Below, piece by piece: positions 17,603 through 25,678 of a stretch of 39,182 nt of DNA. Below the pieces are notes generated by a model that saw only the letters and a list, made by a program, of their open reading frames with translations, was not told the DNA's origin and searched no databases. A program made the translations under genes and the position numbers. The stretch's first letter is position 1. Each line of letters opens with the position of its first letter. Location: positions 1 through 39,182 of the IMG/VR virus record IMGVR_UViG_3300000385_000011; one strand, given 5' to 3'. Origin of the DNA: a virus.

Positions 17603-18199
17603 ATGAACATTGAGCCGCTTTTGGCGCTGATCCGTAAATACGAGTCAGCGGACGATTACACGCGCGTCTGGTCCGGCATCAAGCGCCACGACCACCCGCC
17701 CAAGAAACTAACCGACATGACCGTTCGGGAAGTGCTTTCCTGGCAGGACGGCATTGACGCCAAATACATGAGCGAGGCCGCAGGGGCTTACCAGATCATG
17801 GAAGACACCCTGCGCGGTATGGTGATTTCCGGCGCGGCTGACATGGACGAGCGGTTCCACCGCCCCACGCAGGACCGGCTTGCGGAATACCTGATGAACC
17901 GCAGGGGCCTGCGCGAATACCTGAACGGCGAGATTACCCCGCACGAATTTGCGAACCGCCTTGCCTATGAATGGGCGTCCCTTCCGGTCACGACTGGCCC
18001 GCGCAAGGGTTATTCCCAATACGCGGGCGATGGGCTGAACAAGGCGCATGTGTCGCCGGACGAAGTGCTGGCGGCTGTTCGGGCGGTCAAGGGTAAAGCG
18101 CAGGTGGAAGCCATCCCGTCCAAGCCGACTTTCTCCCTGTCTGCAATCATCCAGCAGTTCATCCGCGCAATCATCGAGGCGTTCCGTGGAAAAGCCTAA
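17603..18199 (+). CDS. Endolysin (lysozyme-like muramidase)
   Basis: A 198-aa cell-wall hydrolase for host lysis. LIRKYESADDYTRVW (about 8-22) holds the likely catalytic Glu. The following TVREVLSWQ and EAAGAYQIMEDTLRGM match the lysozyme-like endolysins of alphaproteobacterial phages, where S-A-x-GxYQ follows the active-site helix. No signal peptide is seen, so export would need a holin, and candidates follow. The C-terminal 20 residues form an amphipathic helix (IIQQFIRAIIEAF), perhaps for membrane contact. Confidence 0.85.
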   Translation: MNIEPLLALIRKYESADDYTRVWSGIKRHDHPPKKLTDMTVREVLSWQDGIDAKYMSEAAGAYQIMEDTLRGMVISGAADMDERFHRPTQDRLAEYLMNRRGLREYLNGEITPHEFANRLAYEWASLPVTTGPRKGYSQYAGDGLNKAHVSPDEVLAAVRAVKGKAQVEAIPSKPTFSLSAIIQQFIRAIIEAFRGKA

Positions 18200-18374
18200 G
18201 ACCTACAAGCGCGAGACGGCGTGGATTCTGACCGCGTTCCTCTGCGGGCTGTTCGTATGGGGCGCATGGGAGCCGCGCGCAATGCAGGCGGCAGAGTTCC
18301 TTACTTGGCCGGTTTTCGCATTACTTGGCGGGGCGCTTGGAATGGACGCCTATGCCAAGCAAATCCAGAGGTGA
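18186..18374 (+). CDS. Holin candidate
   Basis: A 62-aa protein with two hydrophobic helices (AWILTAFLCGLFVWGAW and FLTWPVFALLGGALGMDAY) and a short positive N-terminus (KPKTYKRE). It starts at GTG 18186 inside the endolysin gene and ends 3 bases before the next small membrane gene. Size, topology and location fit a holin that opens the inner membrane. Other small membrane proteins nearby could share or take this role. Confidence 0.7.
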   Translation: MEKPKTYKRETAWILTAFLCGLFVWGAWEPRAMQAAEFLTWPVFALLGGALGMDAYAKQIQR

Positions 18375-18377
18375 TCC

Positions 18378-18479
18378 ATGATCGGCTGGCTGATGGGCAC
18401 AAGGCTGGGGCGCTGGATTTCCGGCGCACTGGCGGCTGTTGCGGTTGTTCTGGGGGCCTGGGCCGATGGTTGGCGCTAG
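18378..18479 (+). CDS. One-helix membrane peptide in the lysis cassette
   Basis: A 33-aa frame (MIGWLMGTRLGRWISGALAAVAV) with one hydrophobic helix and a basic face. It follows the holin candidate and overlaps the next gene's start. It may be a second holin, an antiholin, or a shortened membrane anchor. Confidence 0.5.
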   Translation: MIGWLMGTRLGRWISGALAAVAVVLGAWADGWR

Positions 18480-18705
18480 GCTGCAGCTCTACGCGCTGCT
18501 CGCCTTGGCGTTCATTGCCGGGGCGGTTGGCCTGCACATGGCCGGGATTCGGCGGGGCATCGACAAGCAGAAACAAAAGATCACCGACAAGCGCCTGCGC
18601 GACGTTCAGGCGGCAAAGGAGGTTTCCAATGACGTGGACGCGCTGGATGATCGCGGCCTGTCTAAGCGCGCTCACAAGTGGGTGCGTAATGGCCGCAAGC
18701 GGTAG
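18466..18705 (+). CDS. Inner-membrane spanin (Rz-like)
   Basis: A 79-aa protein with an N-terminal membrane helix (LYALLALAFIAGAVGLHMAG) and a charged helical ectodomain. Its end, SNDVDALDDRGLSKRAHKW, resembles Rz-type proteins of alphaproteobacterial phages. It would pair with the lipoprotein encoded in the overlapping frame to fuse inner and outer membranes at lysis. ATG 18466 is chosen over a TTG further up. Confidence 0.75.
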   Translation: MVGARLQLYALLALAFIAGAVGLHMAGIRRGIDKQKQKITDKRLRDVQAAKEVSNDVDALDDRGLSKRAHKWVRNGRKR

Positions 18706-18847
18706 CTACTGCGATGTGGCCGAGCCGCATTACTTCGGCGGGCCGGAGACAGTCGCGTGGCTGCTTGAGCATGACCGCGCGCTTCTGGCCGATACCGTCA
18801 CCCACAACGAAACGTGGTCGCGGCTATGCCAGATGGCAGTGAGGTAA
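18629..18847 (+). CDS. Outer-membrane spanin lipoprotein (Rz1-like)
   Basis: A 72-aa protein with a lipoprotein signal, MTWTRWMIAACLSALTSGC, in which LTSGC is the lipobox with Cys19 as the lipid site. The mature part contains CDVAEPHYF, then ETWSRLC, as in phage Rz1-like proteins. The gene starts inside the Rz-like gene in another frame (77-base overlap), the classical Rz/Rz1 arrangement. AAGGAGG lies 6 bases before the ATG. Confidence 0.8.
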   Translation: MTWTRWMIAACLSALTSGCVMAASGSYCDVAEPHYFGGPETVAWLLEHDRALLADTVTHNETWSRLCQMAVR

Positions 18848-18850
18848 AGC

Positions 18851-21800
18851 ATGGCGATTACCTATTCCGGCGGCGTTATCACCATATCGGGCGTGTCCAC
18901 GACCCCCGTGGGCCTGTGGAACGCGAGCCAGGCGGGCGGATGGGGGGGCCGTGACGCGGGTGGGGCTGTCCAGATACTGGTATGATATGGGCTCCACGCG
19001 CATCGTGGTGGCCAGCGGCGGCACCCTCACAGTGGACACGGACGAGGCGGTGGGGGCGCTGGTGTTTGGGAGCCTGGCCGAAAACCTCAATTACATTGAC
19101 GTGCAATCCGGCGGCACCCTTTCAGTTGGCGTTGATGGCCGGCAAGGGACGTTGCTTTGGTTTGGTCGCGGTCTTGGCTCACAGTCATGGCGGGAAGCGC
19201 AACAAGATATTCTCGTCAGGTCAGGGGGGACGTGGAATTGGTATGGCGGTATCATTGACTGTAACAACGCAGTGTGGGCATTGGATGGTTCGTCATTAAA
19301 TGTCAGCGGCACCGCGCAATTCCTTTCAAACACTACTCCGTCAGCTTTCAGGTTTTCAGGCGTTGACACCAACATATCTCAGCTATTGCTGAATAATGCG
19401 TCTATCGTTTGGTTCTCCGTTCCAAACGATGACTTGACTGGCATTTCGTTCGAGAACATTCAAAACCAGTGCTTTGTTGGCCTTGGCATTGCTAATACTT
19501 TTATTGATTTGCGCGGATTTGATATTTCCGACGCATCAATTGACAGGGGATACGGCTTTTGGGACGACAGGTGGGCGCGCCTTATCAATCATGCAGATGG
19601 CACAGACCTAATTGCTCAGGGCAATCTTGACGATGATGCGAGAAACCGTGGTCTATTGGAAGTAAGGCAAGAAATCGAGTTTTCGGCTACCAATGGATCA
19701 GGAGCGAAGTTTTACACCAAGGACACCAACAACGGCTCTCGCCTCGGCGCAAACCAAATCAACTCCAACCCGTCCTACATCGCTGACCGCACCTATACCC
19801 TGACCGAGAGCGGCGGCAGCGCAACTACAACCGGAAACGGTGTTCTGACGGGGGTCTACTGGCGCAGCGTCGGCGGCGCGTTCGACGCGAACAACCGCTT
19901 CGACAGCCGGGGCATCAACGGCGACACGTCGGACGTGTTCCAATGGCTTAAAGTCGAACGCGGCCAGCAGCCCGCGACGGCGAACATCGTTATGAGGGGC
20001 ACCACGGCGGTGCAGGCGGAAATCCAGTCCCTGCCCGACCTTGCCGACACCGGGTCTGACACCTCGGGCCTGCCCGTGTCCTTCGACTACGCGGGCGGCA
20101 CGCTGACCGCGACCGTCACCGGGACCATGACGCTAAACCAGCTTCACGAGGCGGTCTGTCAGGCCCAGGTCGATAACCCGGCATGGGTATGGGACAACGG
20201 TAAGGTGGCGTTCAGCGCGACGGCGAACGGGCTGGACTACACCCACACCAACCTCGCGGTTGAGGTTGATGGTGGCAGCCTGACGGGATCGGCGGGGCAG
20301 ACCCTTCCGGCGCAACCGACCGTCACCAATGGCGGCTTCTTCGAAGACGCGAACGGCGCGATATGGGAGGACGGCGGCGCGACCTACTTCGCCAGCCATG
20401 CGTGGTTCGAGGTCCGCGACACCGATACCAGCTTGCCGATCCCCGGTGCTGTCATCGGTTTCGGAGACGTGCCGACGCAAACCCGGCTTCTCTACAACAC
20501 CGCCCGGCAACTCGACACGCTGGTTACGGACGCCCAAGGCCGGGCCGAGGGCTACATGGTCTACCAGGTCGATGCGACGACCTACGCCGACATGAAGCAG
20601 GTGGTCGGAGAATACGATCACGTTTTCGCCACGATCCCCCGCGCCCTGTCCGGTGCGCCCATCGGATCGGCGGCTAACCCCGAAGTGACTCGGCTTTCCC
20701 CGGATACGCAGGTCACGCTGGCCAAGGCGGCGGCGGGCGCGGTGACGGGCGTATCCTGGGACGTGCCAGCCGACACGATCACGACCGACGAGAACCTGCC
20801 CACGACCTTCGATAGCCTGAAATACCAAATGACGGCGGATGCGGACATTTCCCCCGGCATCCCCGGCTGCATGGCGTTCTGTCTCTACGGCCTGCCGATC
20901 GACAAGAGCGGTAGCCGCTACACCGCGCGGTCGGGCCTGACCGTCTATGTGGGCATACAGGCGCTGGCGGGCACCTTCGCGGGCGGGGCCGTGGTGTTCG
21001 ACACGCCCGGTTCCTCGCTCGGCTCGTGGGACGGCAATACATGGCGCTTCGAGACGGCAGGCACCTATGACTTCCGCAGCGCGGCGGTCGCGGGCACGGT
21101 GACGCTGGAAAACACCTCGGGCGGCGCGGTGACGGTGCGGCTGGCCCCGGCGGCGTCCTTCGTCAACAACGGCCCCGACATCACGGTGGAGGCCAGCGTC
21201 GCCTGCCCCATCGTCGCGGCGGACATGGCCGATGGCACGCGCGTGCAGCTCTACAACGTCACGCAGGGCGTCGAGATCGAGAACACCGTCGTGTCGGGCG
21301 GCGCGGGCTATTCCTACATCGGCACGCTCGGCGTCGGGCTTGAGTTCGAGAACGGCGATCAGGTGCGGCTGCGCGCGACGCGGCTGGGCTATGGCGAATA
21401 CGAGGCGCAGGCGCAGGCATCGGCCAACGGCATCGGCTTCCTCGGCGCTCCGTCGGTCGATCCGGTCTATACCGCCTACGGCATCGACGGCTCGACCGTG
21501 ACGACCTTCGCGGCCGACTATGTGGACGACGAGGTTGACATCGTGGTGGCCGAGAATTTCTCGGGCGAGGACTTCTGGGCGTGGTGGAACTGGAACCGCA
21601 CGACCGAGCAGGGCATCCGCGAATTTTTCGGCGCGGTGCGGGCTATCGACGAAGGCAATATCGAGATCAACAGCGACGTGCTGGGGGTCCGGTTCGACAA
21701 CCTGACCGGCGCGCATGTCTGGCAGACCGACCCGATCCGCATCTTCCGCAAGGACGGCCAGCGCCCGGTGAAAGACCCGACGACCGGCGGCGGCGGCGTG

Positions 21801-22268
21801 GACCCGCACTGGCTGGGCAACGTGTTCGTCTCGACGCTGGTTTTGAGCGGGCAGAACGTCATTACGGGCGACATCGCGGACGTGCCGGCGCGGGTGCAGA
21901 CCGGGCTGACGGCGCAGGGCTACACGGCGGCGCGGGCGGCAAGCCTTGACCATCTCGACGCGGACGTATCCAGCCGGGCAACGCCGGGCGACATTCCCGA
22001 CACGTCCGGGCTGGCGACGAGCGCGGAAATCGCAGCGTTGAACGACATCGAGGCGGGCGACGTGGTGGCTGCCATGCAGGCGGTCGCGGACGACTTCAAG
22101 GGCGAAGCGGGCTTGACCCCGGAACAGGCCGCGCAACTCGAAGAAATCGCTAAGCTGACCGGAAACAAGGTCACGGCGGATGGCGACGACATCACGATCT
22201 ACGAAGACGACGGCGTGACGGTCTGGCGGCGCTACAGCCTCGCCGGCGGCGGGCGGGTGCAACAGTGA
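18851..22268 (+). CDS. Tail fibre protein, frame broken at a G7 tract
   Basis: The first frame begins at ATG 18851 (MAITYSGGVITISGVSTTP) and ends at TGA 18983-18985. The rest lies in the next frame, open to 22268 (from GTG 18951, 1,105 aa). Removing one G from the seven at 18942-18948 joins them as ...SQAGGWGAVTRVGLSRYWYD..., a natural sequence, giving a protein of about 1,138 aa. The N-terminal part is beta-rich. The C-terminal part (YTAYGIDGSTVTTFAADYV, then WWNWNRTTEQGIREFF) matches a common tail-fibre tail region. The stretch 19200-19720 is richer in AT. The break may be a sequencing error, phase variation or frameshifting. Confidence 0.8.
18942..18948. repeat. Run of seven G at the tail-fibre frame break
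   Basis: Seven consecutive G between T18941 and C18949. Six G would fuse the two tail-fibre frames; seven separates them. Runs of this kind slip during replication and are also error-prone in sequencing. Confidence 0.8.
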
Positions 22269-22402
22269 TCCTGTTCACCAAGGGCAACCGTGGCGTGCTG
22301 TTCCTTCGGCGCGTTGCTCAGCCCGTTCGCCGGGCGGCTATGGTCGCGCTTTCGGCCATGTGGAAGGCCCCGCGCGTTCTGGCGGGGATGTGGAGGGGCT
22401 GA
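22265..22402 (+). CDS. Small basic protein after the tail fibre
   Basis: A 45-aa protein starting at GTG, overlapping the tail-fibre stop (GTGA). It is Arg-rich, then ends in MVALSAMWKAPRVLAGMWRG. Two MW motifs 10 residues apart recall the Trp repeats of the next protein. Function unknown. Confidence 0.5.
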   Translation: MILFTKGNRGVLFLRRVAQPVRRAAMVALSAMWKAPRVLAGMWRG

Positions 22403-22545
22403 TGCATACCATCACCGGAATATGGCGCGCGGCTGACCTGCCCGGCGCGTGGGTTGCCCATTCTATCGGCGGGGCGTGGGCGGCCCCGATCCTCACCGCG
22501 TCGTGGGCGGCGCACACGATAACCGGCACATGGAGGGCTGCATGA
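22402..22545 (+). CDS. Peptide of five 9-residue Trp repeats
   Basis: A 47-aa protein, starting at an ATG that overlaps the previous stop. After Met-His it consists of exactly five 9-residue units: TITGIWRAA, DLPGAWVAH, SIGGAWAAP, ILTASWAAH, TITGTWRAA. Each has Trp at position 6 and a small residue before it. The first and last units are almost identical. The following gene overlaps its stop. I know no function; a small beta-repeat tail or membrane-binding peptide is possible. Confidence 0.6.
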   Translation: MHTITGIWRAADLPGAWVAHSIGGAWAAPILTASWAAHTITGTWRAA

Positions 22546-22832
22546 TCGAACATTGGGAAAGCGCGGACCTTGTGATCCGGGTGCCCGTCACGTTTCAAGA
22601 CGGGGCCACGGTGACGGACCTAACGGCGGCGACGGCGACTGCCAAGGCACAAAAAGCCGGGTCCGCCGCAGTCACGGGCGCGGTCGAAATCACCGGCGCG
22701 GCGGAACTTGTCGTATCGTTCGCCGAGAATGCGCTGCCCGCCGGGGACTATACGCTGCAAGTCACGGTAAAATCTGGCGGCGAGACGCAAGTGGTGGCCG
22801 AAACTGTCATCCGCTCAAATCGCAGCATTTAG
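22542..22832 (+). CDS. Small beta-rich tail-region protein
   Basis: A 96-aa protein with alternating strands (LVIRVPVTFQDGATVTDL, AELVVSFAENALPAGDYTLQVTV). The pattern resembles the short Ig-like modules at the start of phage baseplate or fibre proteins, where PAGxYTLxV is typical. The ATG overlaps the preceding stop. Probably a tail accessory protein. Confidence 0.7.
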   Translation: MIEHWESADLVIRVPVTFQDGATVTDLTAATATAKAQKAGSAAVTGAVEITGAAELVVSFAENALPAGDYTLQVTVKSGGETQVVAETVIRSNRSI

Positions 22833-22845
22833 AAGGGGCCATGCA

Positions 22846-23064
22846 ATGCTGACGAGGCTGCGCGTTTACTGGCCGTCTTTGACGCTGTTTGCGGCAGTCA
22901 CGCAAACTAGCCGCCTGATCCACGACCTGCTGTTTCCCGACACGTCCGAAAGCCTCTGTTCCCGCGCTTGGCGACTACAGCGGCAATCCCGTTTCTGGCT
23001 GGGCTGGACCTACGTTTTCGGGCGGGGGCACTGCCAGAAATCCCACAGGCATTACTGGGGATAA
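22846..23064 (+). CDS. Small phage protein with W-x-HC-xx-S motif
   Basis: A 72-aa protein. The order FPDTSESLCSRAWRLQR, then WLGWTYVFGRGHCQKSH, resembles a widespread small phage protein with a conserved SRAxR segment and a C-terminal HCxxS motif. The His/Cys pair may bind metal. Function unknown; usually found in late or tail regions. Confidence 0.65.
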   Translation: MLTRLRVYWPSLTLFAAVTQTSRLIHDLLFPDTSESLCSRAWRLQRQSRFWLGWTYVFGRGHCQKSHRHYWG

Positions 23065-23069
23065 ACCTC

Positions 23070-23399
23070 ATGAAGTTTCTACCCCCTTTAGTCGCCGCCC
23101 TGACGTCTAGCTGGGGCGCACCGGCAGACGTGCATTTCGAGACAGGCGACACGCTCGAAATCCGGCCCTGCGAACCCCTCATGTGCATCTATTACTACAA
23201 CGCCGCAGGCAAGGAGAGCCGCCAAGGTTCCTATGTCCGCGAGTGGAGCGGCATGGTCTTCGACATCTACATCAAGGTCGGGGACGCCGAGACGATCACC
23301 GTGACGCCTCGGGACGAGTCCGTGGTGGTGGACCCGCCCGAGATCGACATTCTGGATGGGCAAGACACGCTCATCAGAATTTACCCACCAATGTTCTGA
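23070..23399 (+). CDS. Hypothetical protein
   Basis: A 109-aa protein. The hydrophobic first 12 residues (MKFLPPLVAAL) may be a weak signal or just the fold. The rest is beta-rich (MVFDIYIKVGDAETITVTP). ATG 23070 is favoured over an upstream ATG at 22968 because the latter overlaps the preceding gene. Function unknown. Confidence 0.65.
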   Translation: MKFLPPLVAALTSSWGAPADVHFETGDTLEIRPCEPLMCIYYYNAAGKESRQGSYVREWSGMVFDIYIKVGDAETITVTPRDESVVVDPPEIDILDGQDTLIRIYPPMF

Positions 23400-23418
23400 A
23401 CCCGAAAGGAGGTCCGCC

Positions 23419-23499
23419 ATGATGGACCGAGTGAAGGAGTTTTGGAAACAAGCGGACAAGAAAACCCGCATTGTTGTTCCGACAGGCGAGGCGATGTGA
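23419..23499 (+). CDS. Short peptide with strong ribosome site
   Basis: A 26-aa frame (MMDRVKEFWKQADKKTRIVV) preceded by GAAAGGAGG six bases before the ATG, one of the best ribosome sites in the window. The stop overlaps the next ATG (TGATG), so it may be a leader that feeds translation of the next gene. It could also be a truncated membrane peptide. Confidence 0.45.
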   Translation: MMDRVKEFWKQADKKTRIVVPTGEAM

Positions 23500-23777
23500 T
23501 GCTGACACTAGACGACATCGAAGCCTTCAAGCCGTCCCAGCAGCAGGTGGACGACGAAGAGCGGGTGAAGCGTGTGAAAGAACGCGCCGCCCGCGGGGCG
23601 CGGGAACATCGCCTTTTCCATTCGGGCGATGATTGGGCTGCGCTTCGCTACATCAAACGACTTGAGGCCCAACTGGAAATGCACATTCGGGTCGAGACTG
23701 ATTTGCTCGACCAGATGCGCAGCGCGGGCCTTGATGCGATGGGGCTACACGGATACCGCGGCGATGCTGACACCTGA
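23499..23777 (+). CDS. Hypothetical charged helical protein
   Basis: A 92-aa, mainly helical and strongly charged protein (DDEERVKRVKERAARGAREH). Its end overlaps the metallophosphoesterase start by 14 bases. Function unknown. Confidence 0.65.
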   Translation: MLTLDDIEAFKPSQQQVDDEERVKRVKERAARGAREHRLFHSGDDWAALRYIKRLEAQLEMHIRVETDLLDQMRSAGLDAMGLHGYRGDADT

Positions 23778-24801
23778 ACAAGAGCAGATATTGCAGTGGA
23801 AGGAGGCCGAAGGGCTTACCTCTCAGGAAATCGCTGACCGCCTTGGTATTCATCTTCGCAACGCTGAAAAGCGGGTGGCCCGCGCAAGACGGGCGCGAGA
23901 CGGTCAGCCCTTTACAAATCTAGGCTACAACACGGAGTCCGAAGAAAAGACGCCAGAGGAAGCCTGGGAAGCCCACACACGGGCCTTCGAGCACAAGGTG
24001 AGCAAGACCCTTGCGAACCGCTGGCGGCGCATCAAGCGGCCCCGCGGCGCGTTCTGTGTGTATCACAGCACCGACGAGCACATAGACGACGACGGATCGC
24101 CGCTAAAGCTGATCGAGCAGGACATACAGGCCGCGCATGACATGGACGGCATTATGTGCCACGGCGGCGATGCGCTGAACAACTGGCCTATGGCGGGCAG
24201 GCTGGCTCGCATGTGGTCAGAGCAACAGTGCACGGCCCCTGATGCGCTTCTGCGGTTGCAGCACTTCATTTCCATCTTCAAGCCCGACGTATGGACCGAC
24301 GGCAACCACGAGGAAATGAACCCGTATCTGGATAGCCTGGTGACAAGCTACCTGCCCAAAGGGGTGATCCGCGATTACTGGTCCGTCAATTTCGTGGTGG
24401 AAACACCCGGCGGGCGTGACGTGCGGTGCGTCCTAAGCCACAAGTTCCAGAAAGGGTCTAGCTGGTTTCACAAGGCGCACGGGCATATCCGCGAAATGCT
24501 GGAAGGCGAAGAGGCGGACTTGCTCATGGACGGGCATCTTCACTCAGACGGGGTGCTTGACCATACGCTGCCCGAGCGCGGCCACTCGGCTACCTGTGTC
24601 GCGTCTGGCGGCTACAAGGTGGTGGAAAAGTATGCGGCCCGGATCAGTAAGGGCGGCAAGATACCTAAGCTGCGGGGCAGGGCGCACTGGATCATTTGCG
24701 ACCCGCAGGCCGACTATGACGCCGACCTGTGCAAGCCGTTTAAGTGCCCGCGCCAGGCCGAGGCTTATCTGAACAGCCTGCAGAACCTGCGGGCGGCATG
24801 A
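23764..24801 (+). CDS. HTH-metallophosphoesterase fusion protein
   Basis: A 345-aa protein. Residues 1-45 form a sigma-factor/LuxR-like helix-turn-helix (LTSQEIADRLGIHLRNAEKRV). From about 97 a calcineurin-like phosphoesterase follows with all metal motifs: D104-x-H106, GD136, GNHEE (N181, H182), H226 and GHLH (H258, H260). The substrate is unknown; nucleotide or nucleic-acid phosphoesters are possible. DNA binding by the first domain could target the enzyme to DNA. It overlaps both neighbours. Confidence 0.85.
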   Translation: MLTPEQEQILQWKEAEGLTSQEIADRLGIHLRNAEKRVARARRARDGQPFTNLGYNTESEEKTPEEAWEAHTRAFEHKVSKTLANRWRRIKRPRGAFCVYHSTDEHIDDDGSPLKLIEQDIQAAHDMDGIMCHGGDALNNWPMAGRLARMWSEQQCTAPDALLRLQHFISIFKPDVWTDGNHEEMNPYLDSLVTSYLPKGVIRDYWSVNFVVETPGGRDVRCVLSHKFQKGSSWFHKAHGHIREMLEGEEADLLMDGHLHSDGVLDHTLPERGHSATCVASGGYKVVEKYAARISKGGKIPKLRGRAHWIICDPQADYDADLCKPFKCPRQAEAYLNSLQNLRAA

Positions 24802-24929
24802 TCGTTCTCTTCGAGGTCCGCCCCGGCCCTACCGTTATCGTCTTCGTGGACGGCAGGGAAGTCGCCCGCAAGACGCTGGGCTGGCCCGAGGTGCGGCGGC
24901 TTATCGGTGATCTGCTGGGGCATTCCTGA
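24798..24929 (+). CDS. Small hypothetical protein
   Basis: A 43-aa protein (MIVLFEVRPGPTVIVFVDGREV), starting at an ATG that overlaps the stop of the metallophosphoesterase. It is the last rightward gene before the convergent leftward operon, whose final gene overlaps it by 29 bases. Function unknown. Confidence 0.6.
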   Translation: MIVLFEVRPGPTVIVFVDGREVARKTLGWPEVRRLIGDLLGHS

Positions 24930-25104
24930 GATAGCGCCTGCCGCCTTCTGTTAGCTGGTAGCCTCCAAGCGACAACTCCACCAGCCCACGGCCCTTTAGC
25001 GACTCAAGGCAGGAAGCCATTGCCGCACCCCACGTCCATCCGGGCACGTCTTCACCACCGACAATCCGCAGAACTTCCCATTCTTGGGTTGGTAGGTCAC
25101 TCAT
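24901..25104 (-). CDS. Small winged-helix-like protein
   Basis: A 67-aa protein and the last of the leftward operon. The helix-turn pattern followed by GLVELSLGGYQLTEGGRRYL is like the wing and final helix of MarR/PadR-type DNA-binding folds. It starts in the overlap with the previous gene, at a GAGGGAGGCGACGATGA junction that recurs twice upstream. Role unknown. Confidence 0.65.
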   Translation of the reverse strand: MSDLPTQEWEVLRIVGGEDVPGWTWGAAMASCLESLKGRGLVELSLGGYQLTEGGRRYLRNAPADHR

Positions 25105-25468
25105 CGTCGCCTCCCTCTATCAGTGCCTCTAGGATCGCCAGTAGCCATGCACGGGCGGGGTCGCCAATCCAGTTACTTGTGGCACCGGGGCCAGCCTTAA
25201 AGCGCCCATCTTCATCACGAACAGGGGGCATGTAAACTTCAGCCTGCTCATCATCCTCAATGGCCCAATGCCACCCCGGCAGCACCGCTTCGTGCAGGGC
25301 CTTGGCGGCGTCGAGCCATCCGAGGCAGGCACTGGTCGCCATCACCGAGCGAGGATAGTCATCATCCTCTTCGGGGCGGTCGGGAAACACGGCAGACCAT
25401 TCTTGCCGTGTTGGGTGCTTGCCACCCCGCACCGCATCCCGCAGGTCTATCAGTGCTTGCTTAGTCAT
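25097..25468 (-). CDS. Hypothetical phage protein
   Basis: A 123-aa acidic protein (LIDLRDAVRGGKHPTRQEW, then WHWAIEDDEQAEVYM). Proteins with this pattern, often ending in an acidic tail such as GGDDE, are frequent in alphaproteobacterial prophages. Function is unknown. AAGGAGAC lies before the ATG. It overlaps the following gene. Confidence 0.7.
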   Translation of the reverse strand: MTKQALIDLRDAVRGGKHPTRQEWSAVFPDRPEEDDDYPRSVMATSACLGWLDAAKALHEAVLPGWHWAIEDDEQAEVYMPPVRDEDGRFKAGPGATSNWIGDPARAWLLAILEALIEGGDDE

Positions 25469-25496
25469 TGGGGTCTCCTTGGATTGGGGGCTAAAA

Positions 25497-25678
25497 GTTT
25501 TACACCGCGCCTTCTAAGCCATTGATTTCTTATGCGGCACCCTTGCCGTGTTTTACAGCGTAAGCCACTGACGCTGCGGCGTTTACGCAGTCCCTCCGGG
25601 CCTACCATGTCAATCCTAAGCGGTTGATAATGCGTCATTATTCCGCCCGTTTTACACTTTGGCTGGCGGGTTTTACAC
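25497..25678. other. attP: Candidate attP with tRNA-like core and integrase arm sites
   Basis: AGTCCCTCCGGGCCTACCA at 25589-25607 looks like the 3' end of a tRNA gene (T-arm strand, acceptor, CCA), a common phage attachment core. Copies of GTTTTACA flank it at 25497, 25550, 25649 and 25670, as expected for integrase arm sites. Two of the four lie within the integrase 3' end. The non-coding stretch 25469-25637 thus has a clear purpose. Identity as attP is inferred from layout; the chromosomal partner is unknown. Confidence 0.6.

Noticed and set aside
20133-22262. 709-aa open frame on the minus strand over the tail fibre
   Set aside because: Arg/His/Val-rich with no family signal, exactly opposite a well-supported gene. 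A shadow.
25589-25607. A functional tRNA gene
   Set aside because: Only the 3' end is present; no 5' acceptor, D-arm or anticodon arm precedes it.
25497-25678. CRISPR array from the repeated GTTTTACA
   Set aside because: Spacing is irregular, the units are only eight bases, and they flank a tRNA-like core beside integrase, so attP arm sites fit better.
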